Positions 1 to 11,800 of a DNA stretch of 64,000 bases are shown here, piece by piece; the first letter of the stretch is position 1, and each line of letters starts with the position of its first letter. The DNA is from Trogon surrucura (taxonomy: Eukaryota; Chordata; Aves; Trogoniformes; Trogonidae), in NCBI GenBank assembly GCA_020746105.1, contig CM036618.1, forward strand, positions 90,514,122 through 90,578,121, read 5' to 3'. A program made the translations under genes and the position numbers. The notes beneath the pieces are model-generated. The model was not told the origin of the DNA, made no database searches, and saw only the letters and a list, made by a program, of their open reading frames with translations.

Positions 1-572
1 AATCAAGACAGTAAAGAATTTTAGTAGAGCTATGAAAGAGTGGCAATATAATTCATAAGCATCTCAGGAGCATGACTCAGCCTAAAGGAACTACATTTTC
101 ACAAATTTCTATAAATGACCAGATTTATGTTGTTTAAAGATGAAAAATAAAAATTTCTAAAGTTACATTGGTTAATGTAGATATATTTTACACGATACTA
201 GCTATATGTATGATGTTCCCAAAGATTTAAAGAACCCTAAAGCCTAGGAAAGAAATAAAGATGGAAAGCCTGCTTCTATAATTTATTGCAGAAATAAGCT
301 ACAATAGGATCACAGTGCATTATTCTTCATGACTGCAATCACATGAAAATTGTATTCACTTACTAATGTATTCCTTGGATGTAAATTCTTCGTTCTTGCA
401 GTATGGTTACATTTTAGCCTGCTTTCATTTAGCTTCAGAAAAACAAAAGAAAACTGCAGTTTTAAATTTATGTGCCCTTCTTCTACAAGGAAAAGTTCTT
501 ATTGGAACGTAGGAATTTATATGCACTGACCTCTGTAATTTTTGAAAGACATGTCTATACATACACACAGGC
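1..572. other. Unique AT-rich non-coding sequence
   Basis: I see no gene, repeat family or strong regulatory signal here. The last five bases (CAGGC, 568-572) are the left target-site duplication of the LTR that follows. Confidence 0.6.
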
Positions 573-1014
573 TGTCAAGGGTTAGGGCTGGGTCAGCCAC
601 TAAATATTGACAGATGCTCTCTAACCTCTCTCTCTTCCCAAAAGTGAAGGGAAAGGGAATGGGGCAGAAAGACTTATGCATTGGAAAAGAAAACTAAACC
701 AGCTTTAATAAAACAATAATAATATCGAGAAGGGAATAATGAAAGTAACTAAATATTAAAAAAAATATAAAAAACTAATATGGAGCCCACTGCCCCCCAG
801 TAGCAATCACCACTGATGCTACAGAGCAGGCAGCACCGGGGAAGTCCCAGTCTCAGTGGCAGAGGGGAACTGGACACAGGAGCTGATTTTGGGAACTCAG
901 GATCAGGACAAAAGGCAGAAGATTGACTCGAGTCCTTCTCAGACATCAGCCATTGAAGAAAAGGGCTTCACTTCTGTGTTCCCTCAGCTTTATGGCATTC
1001 ATATGTTCCCTCAG
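573..1014 (-). mobile_element. Solo LTR 1, left piece (LTR 3' side: R/U5)
   Basis: This is part of an ERV-type long terminal repeat in minus orientation. The piece begins with TGTCAAGG at 573 and aligns base by base with the LTRs at 33281 and 57129, through shared blocks such as the run around 590-600, the AGCTTTAAT block and the GCTACAGAGCAGG block. It is interrupted at about 1014 by a CR1. The rest of the LTR resumes at 3093 and ends at 3444. The flanks carry a perfect 5-bp duplication, CAGGC at 568-572 and 3445-3449, so both pieces form one insertion. A 5-bp duplication is typical of ERVL-like elements, but the family name is inference. No internal retroviral genes adjoin it, so it is a solo LTR. 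Confidence 0.88.
704..709 (-). promoter_or_regulatory. LTR 1 polyadenylation signal (ATTAAA, minus strand)
   Basis: TTTAAT on the plus strand reads ATTAAA on the LTR's coding strand. The same hexamer lies at the aligned place in the LTR at 57129 (57266-57271). It would end transcripts started at the LTR's TATA box, but a 2-kb CR1 now separates the two. Confidence 0.55.
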
Positions 1015-1030
1015 CTTTTTGGCATTCAAA
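977..1030. repeat. 27-bp tandem duplication across the LTR/CR1 junction
   Basis: Two copies, 977-1003 and 1004-1030, differ at two positions. Each unit starts with LTR-like sequence (TGTTCCCTCAG, compare TGATCTCTCAG at 33704-33714) and ends with sequence that reads as CR1 ORF2 in frame. The unit therefore spans the insertion boundary, which implies it was duplicated after the CR1 arrived. Confidence 0.7.
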
Positions 1031-3092
1031 GACCACTTCTTTGAGGCTCAGGATCAGTGCATCCCATCAGGTAGGAAATCAAGAAAGAGATCCAGGAAGA
1101 CCTGCTTGGTTAACCAGGGATCTGCTGGGCAGACTCAGGTGGAAAGGGAGGGTGTTTAAATTGTGGAAGGAAGGGCTGGCCACTTGGGTGGAGTACAGGG
1201 CAGCTGTCAGGGAGTGCAGGGAGGCAATCAGAAAAACTAAGGCCTCCTTGGAGTTAAAACTTGCAAGGGAGGTCAAAGACAACAGAAAGGGCTTCTTCAA
1301 ATACATTGCTGACAAAACTAGCACTAGAGGCAATGTAGGCCCTCTGTTGAATGAGGTGGGTGCCCTGGAGACAGAGGACAGAAAGAAGGCAGAGTTGCTG
1401 AATGCCTTCTTTGCCTCTGTCTACACTGTTGGAGACCGTCCTCAGGAGCCTCAGTCCCCTGAGGCCCCAGAGGAAGTCATGACAAAGGAGGAGTCTGCCC
1501 TGATTGATGAGGAGTGGGTTAAGGATCAATCTGAACACTTAAACATTCATAAATCCATGGGCCCTGATGAGATGCACCCATGGGTGCTGAGGGAGCTGAC
1601 GGGAGTCATTGCTAGGCCACTCTCCATCATCTTTGGTAAGTTGTGGGTAACAGGTGAGGTGCCTGAAGACTGGAGGAAAGCGAATGTCACTCCAGTCTAT
1701 AAGAAGGGCAGGAAGGAGGACCCAGGTAATTACAGACCGGTCAGCCTCAACTCCATCCCTGGAAAGGTGATGGAACATCTTATCCTTGACGCTGTCTCTA
1801 GGCATATCAAGGATAAGAAGGTTATTAGGAGCAGTCAGCATGGCTTTGCCAAGGGGAAGTCATGTTTGACCAACCTGATAGCCTTTTATGAAGACATAAC
1901 CAGGTGGATGGATGGTGGCCATGCAGTGGACGTGGTCTACCTGGACATCAGCAAGGCCTTTGACACCGTCTCCCACAGCATCCTCATAGGTAAACTGAGG
2001 AAGTGTGGTCTGGATGACCAAGTAGTGAGGTGGGTCGAGAACTGGTTGAAGGGAAGAAGTCAGAGAGTTGTGGTCAATGGGGCTGAGTCTGGTTGGATGC
2101 CTGTGTCTAGTGGGGTCCCTCAGGGGTCAGTGCTCGGGCCGGTGCTGTTTAATATATTCATCAATGACCTGGATGAGGGATTAGAGAGCACTGTCAGCAA
2201 GTTTGCTGATGATACAAAATTGGGAGGAGTGGTTGACACACCAGAAGGCTGTGCTGCCATTCAGAGAGACCTGGACAGGCTGGAGGGCTGGGCAGGGAGA
2301 AATCTTATGAAGTTCGACAAGGGCAAGTGTAGAGTTTTGCACTTGGGAAAGAATAACCTCATGTGCCAGTATAGGTTGGGGACTGACCTGATGGAAAGCA
2401 GCACAGGGGAAAGGGACCTGGGGGTTCTAGTGAACAGCAGGATGACCATGAGCCAGCAATGTGCCCTCGTGGCCAAGAAGGCCAATGGCATCCTGGGGTG
2501 TATTAGAAGGGGAGTAGCAAGTAGGTCAAGAGAGGTCCTCCTGCCCCTCTACTCTGTCCTGGTGAGGCCACATCTGGAATATTGTGTCCAGTTCTGGGCC
2601 CCTCAGTTCAAGAAGGACAGGGAACTGCTTGAGAGAGTCCAGCACAGAGCCACAAAGATGGTGAAGGGAGTGGAGCATCTCCCTTATGAGGAAAGGCTGA
2701 AGGAGCTGGGTCTCTTTAGCTTGGAGAAGAGGAGGCTGAGGGGTGACCTCATTAATGTTTATAAATATGTCAAGGGGGAATGTCAGGAGGATGGAACCGG
2801 GCTCTTTTCAGCGACGTCCACTGACAAGACAAGGGGCAATGGGTGCAAGCTGGAACATAGGAAGTTCCATAAAAATATGAGGAAAAACTTTTTCACAGTG
2901 AGGGTGACAGAGCACTGGAACAGGCTGCCCAGGGAGGTTGTGGAATCTCCTTCTTTGGAGACATTCAAAACCCACCTGGACGCGTTCCTGTGCACTCTGC
3001 TGTAGGTGATCCTGCTCTGGCAGGGGGGTTGAACTAGATGATCTTTGAGGTCCCTTCCAACCTCTAACATTCTGTGATTCTGTGATTCTGTG
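1015..3092 (+). mobile_element. CR1 LINE, 5'-truncated, nested in LTR 1
   Basis: This non-LTR retrotransposon of the CR1 clade, dominant in birds, carries the C-terminal two thirds of ORF2, a short 3' UTR and a 3' tail of ATTCTGTG octamers (about 3069-3092). The apurinic-type endonuclease domain and everything upstream are missing, as usual for 5'-truncated copies. It lies between the two halves of an LTR. The LTR stops at the CTCAG equivalent and resumes at ATTTATAC without detectable loss or target duplication, which fits CR1 biology. The long open frame suggests it is the youngest CR1 in the window. It resembles the CR1 at 30817 closely in sequence and 3' UTR, so both belong to one subfamily. 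Confidence 0.95.
1041..3005 (+). CDS. CR1 ORF2 remnant: reverse transcriptase, 654 codons open
   Basis: The product is the reverse transcriptase and C-terminal part of CR1 ORF2, which copies CR1 RNA into the genome by target-primed reverse transcription. Visible landmarks are KSMGPD (residues 171-176), NYRPVSL (230-236), QHGF (266-269), the first catalytic aspartate in YLDISKAFD (D302), [11 protein letters not shown] (357-367) and the catalytic FADD box (388-391). The CR1 C-terminal domain follows to the stop at 3003-3005. The ATG at 1041 is not a native start. CR1-type protein sequence upstream ([11 protein letters not shown]) lies in another frame, and a small indel between about 1065 and 1095 joins the two. 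The N-terminal endonuclease is absent; complete CR1 ORF2 proteins are roughly 950-1000 residues. The copy is therefore incapable of autonomous movement, although its RT frame is intact. Confidence 0.9.
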   Translation: MRLRISASHQVGNQERDPGRPAWLTRDLLGRLRWKGRVFKLWKEGLATWVEYRAAVRECREAIRKTKASLELKLAREVKDNRKGFFKYIADKTSTRGNVGPLLNEVGALETEDRKKAELLNAFFASVYTVGDRPQEPQSPEAPEEVMTKEESALIDEEWVKDQSEHLNIHKSMGPDEMHPWVLRELTGVIARPLSIIFGKLWVTGEVPEDWRKANVTPVYKKGRKEDPGNYRPVSLNSIPGKVMEHLILDAVSRHIKDKKVIRSSQHGFAKGKSCLTNLIAFYEDITRWMDGGHAVDVVYLDISKAFDTVSHSILIGKLRKCGLDDQVVRWVENWLKGRSQRVVVNGAESGWMPVSSGVPQGSVLGPVLFNIFINDLDEGLESTVSKFADDTKLGGVVDTPEGCAAIQRDLDRLEGWAGRNLMKFDKGKCRVLHLGKNNLMCQYRLGTDLMESSTGERDLGVLVNSRMTMSQQCALVAKKANGILGCIRRGVASRSREVLLPLYSVLVRPHLEYCVQFWAPQFKKDRELLERVQHRATKMVKGVEHLPYEERLKELGLFSLEKRRLRGDLINVYKYVKGECQEDGTGLFSATSTDKTRGNGCKLEHRKFHKNMRKNFFTVRVTEHWNRLPREVVESPSLETFKTHLDAFLCTLL

Positions 3093-3444
3093 ATTTATAC
3101 TGAATATAACATATACAGAACAGAATATCCTCGATGCCCGTCTCTCGTGTCCATTCCTCCCTGGAGGTGCAACCTTTTACTTCCTTGTGATCCCTTTTAT
3201 TTTCTGGGACCCCCAACATGGCACAAAAGATCCAACAGTGACCTTGATCACCATAGGAACAAACACTGGCAAGAGCCTTTCTGCATACTAGTCCCTGGCA
3301 GTAACTATAAACACCAGGCATTATCACTTCTAGTAGCAGACACTGTCTGCGAAAATATGCCATTAACTTTAGAAAGTGCAGTCACTTAGAGGAGATTTAG
3401 CTGAAAAGTAAAATCACTGAATAGAATTGGCTCAAACCAGTACA
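3093..3444 (-). mobile_element. Solo LTR 1, right piece (LTR 5' side: U3)
   Basis: The LTR resumes directly after the CR1 octamer tail and aligns with 33715-34085 and 57588-57949, including blocks such as ACCTTTTACTTCCTTG-like and CAAGAGCCTTTCTGCATAC-like sequence. It ends in TACA at 3444 and is followed by the CAGGC duplication at 3445-3449. In LTR orientation this is the U3 part, which carries the promoter. Confidence 0.88.
3094..3099 (-). promoter_or_regulatory. LTR 1 TATA box (minus strand)
   Basis: TTTATA on the plus strand is TATAAA on the LTR strand. It is conserved at the aligned places in the other two LTRs (33716-33721, 57589-57594). It sits 1 bp from the end of the CR1 tail, so any residual transcription would run antisense through the CR1. 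Confidence 0.5.
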
Positions 3445-3581
3445 CAGGCATATACTTTAAGTCTTTGTACTTTCTGAATTAATTCTGCCTCTGATTCTCT
3501 GAGTCTCAGACTCTGGTTCTTCTCCTGTTGCAGTAAGGAAAGATAATCCGAGAGTAACAGGGTCTCGATATTCTGGAAGAT

Positions 3582-3635
3582 CTCAGCTCTATTCCTTCTT
3601 CAGCTTCAGCTCATCCTGTGACTTTGGGCAAATTT
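3582..3635 (+). repeat. Possible MIR/CORE-SINE-like relic
   Basis: The segment containing TGTGACTTTGGGCAAATTT resembles the well-known MIR block around TGTGACCTTGGGCAAG, and the preceding CTCAGCTCTATTCC part loosely fits as well. It is short and diverged, so chance similarity is possible. Confidence 0.3.
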
Positions 3636-5033
3636 GATGGCCTTTCTGGCTTTGCGTGTGCTGTCTGTCTGAGTGGTCCAAGCCTGTTCACAGGCCTAGA
3701 CTTGCCTCCTACCCATGCTGAAGACACAAGCACCTTAGCAGGATGTACTGTCCCTCACATGGTCTGGAGGGAGAAAGATGCCTCTGCCAGCCTCACACGC
3801 TTGCTTTCTAAAGCATGGTTTAAACACATGAAGCGTGAAAAAAAAGCCAGACTACCATGAAGAAATATATAGGAAAAGGTAGGAAACAAGAGCCATGGGG
3901 CTACACAGGTTTATCTGTACTTTAGCCTTCTTCTGCTACAATGGAGGAGATACAATTTCTCCACCTGGCACTTCCCTGTGAGGAATCCTTCTTGCAATAC
4001 TGTGAGGAGTTCAGGCACTTCAGCAGTAATGACTTGGTCTGTGTACATAAGTTAGGTAATAGCTATGCCCTAATTTTTCAAGCTTACTTGCATATAGAAG
4101 GAGTGTTGCTGCTTTCAGAATTTAAGCTTCAAAGCTATCATGCACACACTTGTTTTCAACTACGTGAAAAAAGCCTCTGAAAATATAGTGAAAGTTCCCA
4201 GTCTGAAAAGTGACTGAAGTTGAATGTTTCTAATACATGAGCTCTCTGTTGACACTATGGAGAATATGTTGAAGCCAGTTAGAGGACCAGCCATGGCTGT
4301 TGGTAAAGCAACTATGTCTCATCCACTTTATTTTTACTTCTCCTATATGCCTCCTCAACTTTCTCTCAAGGTCTTGACTGCCCTGTGGTTTGCTTTTTTT
4401 TTTTCATTTCCACACCTCATTGTTATTTTCACCTACTGATTTATATAGCTGCTACACAGGTTGCTGCATTTGCTTTTCAGTGAAAAACATGTAATCTCTG
4501 AAGCAATGGAAGACCAAAAAGCCCAGTAAACTGTGCTCATTTAAAAAGCAAAAAAGCCTCCATCATTGCATATACTTACATGGGTGAAAAATAGAGTACC
4601 AATATCACACTACAATAGACAAAACTAAAAATTGAATAATATTGTCCTCTCAGAAAGGGTCCATTAGTTAAATACACCCAAAAGTCTTGAATGTACTCTA
4701 GGGTAATAGAATCCCTACTGTTGATATGAAAAATAAGAAGTGCTGTAAAAGCAGGGCAGTACGAGGCCTAACAGGCAAAATGCAAGGGGTAAGATTAATA
4801 CTGAAATAGGTGCTGCAGTAACGGCAAGAAGAGCTTAAGGGACACAGATCTAAATGGTAAATTAATATATACAAATTTCCCTACTTAAGGGGATGAGAAT
4901 TCCCTTCCCAATGGTGGATGAAAATAGATTCTTCTGACTCACAGTGTTTTCTAAAGATCTTTTTTACCTTTGGAGAAATGCAAACAGAGAAATTTAAACC
5001 TAAAACGTTCCTCAGCCTAAGAGAATTGAGTTC

Positions 5034-5053
5034 TGGATGAATGGATGGATGGG
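5034..5053. repeat. Short (ATGG)n simple repeat
   Basis: About five imperfect GATG/ATGG units are seen. Confidence 0.6.
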
Positions 5054-8000
5054 TATAGATAATGTATTATTCAGAATATTATGAACTTGATTTTTGGCTA
5101 TAGAGGAAATAAAGACTTTTTCTGTTGAGCTGGAATGATGATGTATTTGCTGAAACATTTCTGACTTAGAAATAAATCAAGTAAAACAATTTGGCCATGG
5201 TAAATATGCTAATAACTGTCTGTACAAGTTTGATAAAAGTCTTCTACGCTGCCAGTGTTTTAATTTATTAACTAATGTGGCTATGATGACTGGAAAATGA
5301 GTAAGTGAAGTAGTTAAACAAGAGGTATGGAAAACACGTTCAAGGAGGTGACTCTTCAGAGCACTTTCCTCAGGGATGCTTCCAGATGCTGTGCTACCCT
5401 GCTCTTGCTACTCTGTGTAAGAGTAAATAGCAGTTTTAACAACAAAAATATTAATTGCACCTCTTAACTTCTTTCTGAGAAAGCCTAGGATTTTCAGGAA
5501 TGGTTCTGATATGCCTAAGAGACAAGCCTAGCACAAAAAGCATGCTCAATCTAGTCTCCAGATGATCTGACACTTTGACACCAGGCTCCTTTTGAGACAG
5601 AGCAATCCAGGGCATCTCTTGTCTCCTGAGCTCAAATCTAGCCCAGAGTTACTTTATGTGAACTGGTGCACACAAAGGATACACCTTGTTTTTTGGAACT
5701 AGCCTTACCCTGGCTAGCCTGATTGCCAGGTGCAAGGTAATAAAACTCAGAAATCCTGCCTACACCTCTTCATGGACATTTGGGCTGTTGGTTTTTGTTG
5801 GCATTGGATCCAATGACAGTCACAACGTTGGAACAATACCTGAGCTAGTTTCAGGTTAAATAGACTGCATTTAATATTTTTCTCTACAGAATACTCAAGA
5901 TATAAATATGCATTAGGAAAAAAACACGTGTTCCAAAAGAAAGTCATTCAACACATTTTAGTTAACTCCTGTTTAGAGATGTCAGTTTTAATCTGTACTG
6001 TTATTTTGGTTTTACTGCTATATAGACCAAGAACTACTTACGTAACTGTAAATAGTTTCAAATCATGAATTCTTTTCAGAATTCGTATATTTGTGGCAAT
6101 CCATGGGCAGCAGAGAAAAGATCACCAAAATTCACTGAATAATTTACTCATTGTGGATTATTTTACCCACTACTTCCAAACATGAATCAAGAAATAAACA
6201 CATTTTCATAGCAACCTGAAACAAAACAGAGTACACAGATGAACTATTTCTGATTGCAAGCACATTCCTGTGGTAAAATATCACCTCATTTAGAATCAAT
6301 TTATAATATAATTTCAACTTTGACAAGTCATTTAGGTTGAAAGTCCGTATCTGTGAACAAAGCACAAAACACAGATCTACAATAAAAATCCATAAAGCCC
6401 TAGTTGCGCTTACACTGCATGTACAGTTTTGTCAAGCAATATCGTAGAACTGGCTGGGTTACATATGGCAAAGCTTCCCTGCAGATTTAACTGTTGTCTC
6501 TTCTATTTTTTTCTCTATGTATTGCAAATCATCCACTGATAGGAATTTCATTGTTAGCCTTACCTTTTACAGTTGGCAGAATATTTAAGCAACAAAAACT
6601 ATAAATGGCATTTTAGTCGATTTTGTTTTTACTGAGAGACAGGGTTTCATAGAGAACTAATGTTGTCTCTTCCCACTCCCAAAATCATGACTTTGATCAT
6701 GCCTGTCTACTGCTTCTGGTGCATTTTCTTAGTCTTCAAAATCTGTTACTCCGCTAAGACAGAGTTAAAGTCATAGAGCGTGGTGTCTCCTCTGCAATTG
6801 TTATTTATAAATTTCCACCTTCTGTCTTTTCTATCCATATGTCTGTCATATGTTGAGATCTATAGAATTTGGTTTAATATTTTTTTCACTGTGGAAGCCA
6901 TTCACTTCCCAAATTGCTCATGTGTATGTGTGTTTCCATGACTAACTAACTGCGTAATAACTAAAAGGATAAGTAAAAAGATCGACCGATGAAATCATAT
7001 GTATTATTAAAAGGCTTAAATAGTTGGAATAACCCAGTAGTATTAAAATGGCAAAGAACAAAGAAAAATATATTTATAAACTGGAAGATTTCTTCTAACT
7101 ATGGGCATGCCATCACTTGCCAAATTTGCATCAATACTAGAAAACGGAGTTGAGATCATCTAGAATAAGACTGACAGAGAATTTAGAAAACAGAAGTATA
7201 TTGTTGATTTGCTTCCTTTGAACGTTATATCAAAGTAGACTGTGATGCCACTTTGTTAACACATTTCATCATCTGCAGGTGTAAGATGTAAAGATGATTG
7301 TTCTGAATTCATAGAAGTCTGCCTGCATAACACATACTGCAGTGTCCTGGTAGTTGTCATAGTGTAATTACGTCTTGAAAAAAACACAGGTAAAATCTCT
7401 ACTTGAATATGTTCTTAAAAAGAAATCATACAGCAGCCCCTACTACTGAGGGGTAGGTGCTTAAGATATACAATTATATCCAGGAAACCTTGCATAAAAC
7501 ATGATCAAAACCAAATAAAACAGATATAACTATGAAGACCACATTCAATGCATAATATCACTTAAATATATCATGCTGGAGAGTTTCTGAAAAGTTTTTT
7601 AAATCTAATTTAAACTTGGCTAACTCCAAGGAACTTCCAAGGTCATAAGAAAAGCCCCAGAATGAGAGCAGTGAAAATCTTATGTTAAATTCAACATTGA
7701 AATATAAACTAGAATATGACCTTAGACTTATTTTAACTTCTAATTAATGTATTTCTCCATTTCTATTCCTTTACAATAGCCGAGGCTATACTCTGGTCAG
7801 TTATTGCCTTTCAGTATCATTTGGTCACTTGAAGCTGGGGACTTTAAGCTGCAACAACTTTATTTTAAGAATACAGAATAAGTCTTCAGTACTTCTGACT
7901 CTTGCCTTACAAAGAACAGGTTCTTTGGCCACACTTAAAAACTTCCTTAAGGTCCTCAAAAAGCCTTGCAGCTATAGTTTTTCAAAATGTAAATAGAAAA

Positions 8001-8860
8001 AAAAAAACCCCAATTTTGAATACCCAAGCTAAAAGCACGTTTACTGTATTGTGAGGACCACATCTCCTCAGCTGTGAGGATTTGCCTTAGATCTACATGG
8101 TTGCAGTTCTTGTTTTATTTCTTGTTTCACTTCTTAGAACACTCCTTTCTAAGAGGATAGAGGACAAGGGAACTGCAACAACGTAGCTTTATTTACATAA
8201 TGTGATACACAGCAGTAAGATCTTTAGTTTGCTTCTCATTTTGGAAAGGAAATTAATACTTCATTCTTTCCTCTGGATTTCCTCAGCAGAGCACCATTTG
8301 AATGATCACAGAGGGCTGCTTCTATCCTGCCATGCCTACATGGTCACAGGAAAAGGGGAAGGAATCAGAAACTTTCCCCTGCAGCAAACAGGTCAGAGAG
8401 ACTCACAGCCCAGGTGCTTGGGGGAATGCAAGCACTGCACCCTAATTGCTCTTCTGGGAAGCCAGGGTGGTCGAAGGAGGGGTGGTGCCAGAGGCATGAT
8501 GCGGGAGGCATTGTAGCACTTTCCACACCACTGTGCATGGCAAGTATCAGAGTACATTCAATTCATGCCAGGAAACCTCTTCCGAATACAAGTCTATGCC
8601 TTGAGGGTATGATCAAGCTCCATATAATTATTTCTTCATAGCTATATTATCAGTATGCGAGTTTTCTTATCCTGACCAGCCACTGAAGTGCTGTGGCCCT
8701 GAATGGCACTTGTACTCTGAGTTCCCATGTGATCAGGTCACAGGGAAACCCAAACCGTGCTTAGAGAAAGAGACAAAAGAGGATAGAATTAGACGCTTTT
8801 TCAAAAGCCTCCATCTCATCCATGGAGTGACTAGGATACGGGAGGTTCAGCAGCTTCTGC

Positions 8861-8876
8861 AGAGAGAGAGAGAGAG
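8861..8876. repeat. (AG)8 microsatellite
   Basis: Eight perfect AG units are followed by GGGAG. Confidence 0.85.
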
Positions 8877-8880
8877 GGAG

Positions 8881-11800
8881 TTCTTGCCTAGTGCAGGGCA
8901 GTCTCATGTGGATTGCCCCAAGCTAGCCCCAGGCAAACAATACATCTACATAGCACTGTGTGGCAGAGCTCAGAAATACTAACTGAACCTGAAATCAGTC
9001 TTGTCAGAGCTATGCTCAGGCTTTTTAGCATAGCTCGTCTGCAAGACTAGTTAGCTAAGACACTGTGCTGTGGCCAAACTGCACAGTGCTACCAGAGTTG
9101 GCCTGTTCAGTGTGGATAAGGGTTGCATCTGGCTTCATTTCAGGGTACATACTCCCTCATCTTTCACATCTGGCTCTGATGAGGACTCAGGTTCCCTGAA
9201 CGTTATCCATTTATTCCAAGTACCACCAAGACCTCTTGATGGGGGTGAGAAGGCAATTAATAATCAGGGTATCTTTATGCTGTAGGCCTCAGAGGAGTAG
9301 AGAAATTAGGAAGCGAGCTGTAAACAGTTTAGCTTAAGTATCAGAGTCTTGTCAAGCACTGCAGATCTCAGTACGGGCTCACTTAGACGTCAGATGTTCT
9401 GCAGTCCTCAGTGCAGAACAAAACTGGGTTCAGACGTGTGAGCTGCTTGCCCCCACAAGGATCAGACTCCTGAGAGCAGGAAGCCCCCCAACACTGCCCC
9501 TCCACTGACCGGACTGCACATACAACTCACAATGTATCCTTGAAATCTCTGTCACAATTTCCAATTTGTTCACATTAAGGATATGGGAAGATAACAGAAA
9601 ATCTTGTGATGGTTAAGGAGATTGTGAATACATAACCATAAACTCACATCAGCCTGTTTCATCTCACACTTAGTGCTGCATTCATTGTTCTTGGTATTTT
9701 TCTTAATGTGCGGAATATGATCAGTTTTCAGTGCTGGCTTTAACTTAGTTAGGATAGGAAACACCATCAGTCTTTGAGAGCACCAGCATGTAATGGACTC
9801 TTTTGATCTTATTTTTCCTTTTGATTGTCTTGTCTTTTTTTTTCACTTGTATAAAAGAGAAAAACATATGAACTTTTCCATAATAAAAACCTGATATCAT
9901 CATTCACATTTAAAAATTTCTGCCTTGAGAAATTCTAATTTCTTTGTAGAATAAATGCAGTTAGTTTATTTTTACTTATAGAATATTTATGAATTAGCTT
10001 AGGGGTAAATCTACAAAGAAGCTTAAATCCCAGCTAACTGTCCATTCTGTGTCTTGTATTGAGTCCCTCTTTCCCCTTATACAGTATCTCAATGATTAGC
10101 AAACACATTGAAGTTCAGATTTTTATGACCTCTGGTTACAATGTCACCTTGTGAGCTATTGCTCATTCTGAAGCTATGGTATAAGACAATATCTCACTGT
10201 AGCTTCCGCTGGTCTGTTCTGCTTCTCACGGCATGGCAAAATCAAGCCAAGGAGAACCTCTGAGCTCCATTCTGCTGGAAAAGTCTCACAGGAAAATGAA
10301 GGCCAGCTCCCACTGGACCTTCAGTGAGTGTTCGCCACCTTAGGGACCCTGACACTTATGGTGGACCTTGGTCAGCTCTGGCAGAGAAAGAGCAGAGAAG
10401 AGCAGAATGGTGTTGCTCAGAGGAGAAGGGCCTAGAAGTACTTCCCTGTTGGCTTCCTCCTTCTACATTGCTTCAGAAAGCTCAGCATCAGTCTCATCCC
10501 TACCTTCAATCTCCCTGACTATCACCACAGCAAGGCTGAGCATGAGGAAAAACTATAGAAGCAAGTGTGTGGCTGCCGTCACAGTAGTGATGGTCACAGT
10601 CAATAACAGTTAATCTTAGTCTGACCAACAAGTGCAGTTCTTATAACTTTCAGCCGTTTTTCTGCAGAATTGTACAGATTTTTCTTAAAGTAATTAAAAC
10701 AATAATTACATTATAGAAACACTTTACAAGATAATCTCCTCTTCAATTTCCTTTAATATTTTCTGGGGAATTACCATGGGTAACATAGAAAACAGGTAAT
10801 TGAATTTCATTTCTATTACCATTTTGACAGCCTGAACTCTTTCCCAGGGTGATAGACTTAATTTCTCACACATGACTTATATTGTTTTTAAATGGAATAA
10901 TAAGTGACATGATATTGCTTCTTGCTGTGGCATCTAAGCAATTGTTTAGCAATATATCCAAAGTATTTCATCTGAATTGATAGCCATTAAAGTTTTCTAA
11001 GGAGAACCTCAGCAGGAATAGATTGATGCAGCATTGCTAGAATCAGTAGTGCTGATTGATTTACACAAGCTCAGGATTTAGCCTGTGGCATTGCTATTGC
11101 TTTTTCTTTCCTCTTATCAAAATTTAGCATATTTTTCTTATCCATTATCAGAAGTAAGGCATGGAAAAAAAATCTGTAAATTCTTTCTAAGCCCAGCCCT
11201 GCAACCCAGTGAGCTGCACAGGGGAGACACGTCATTGCCAATTTGCACTGAAGGCAATGAAAGCAGAAGGTGCTGTGACTCTTCCCAGCAGTGCTCAGCA
11301 ACTCATACAATTTAGACTGTAGGAGCAAGTTTTGTTTGCATGGTTGGCAAGGACATATTTACAGCTATTTCCAGAGACATGAATATTAGAATAAATCAGA
11401 ACAGGGAAAAAGGGAGATAGTTTCCACGAATGCCTCTTTCCAGCACAAATTTGAAGGCTAATAGGCATTATGTAATATTGCTGCTTTCATTTCAAAATCA
11501 AGTAGTTTAATTCACCTATGAAATAACAGCCCTGTATTAAAATCCTCAACTGTGGATATAAATACTTGCTTTCTGCACAACTTTATAGCTTTTCTGCATG
11601 CAAAGGTAAAGGAAGTTTAAGAAGGTCATAATTTCCTACTAGTTATATTGAGAGGCTCACTTGGAGGTGCTGCACATCCCAAAATGAGTTGCAAAAGTTC
11701 ATAAGAATCCCTTGATAATGGCATTGCCCTTTGCACTTCCATGACTCTGAATTTTAGTTCTGTTTTCCAGAAAGGAAGTTTCTGGCCTTTCTATTATGCA

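Larger units (their letters stand above)
3445..8860. other. Mostly unique non-coding sequence
   Basis: There is no recognisable gene. A MIR-like trace lies near 3582-3635 and a short ATGG repeat at 5034-5053. Open frames such as 3941-4180 and 8202-8516 are short and match no family I know. The interval 8290-8560 is somewhat GC-richer than its surroundings but has no clear signal. Confidence 0.55.
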
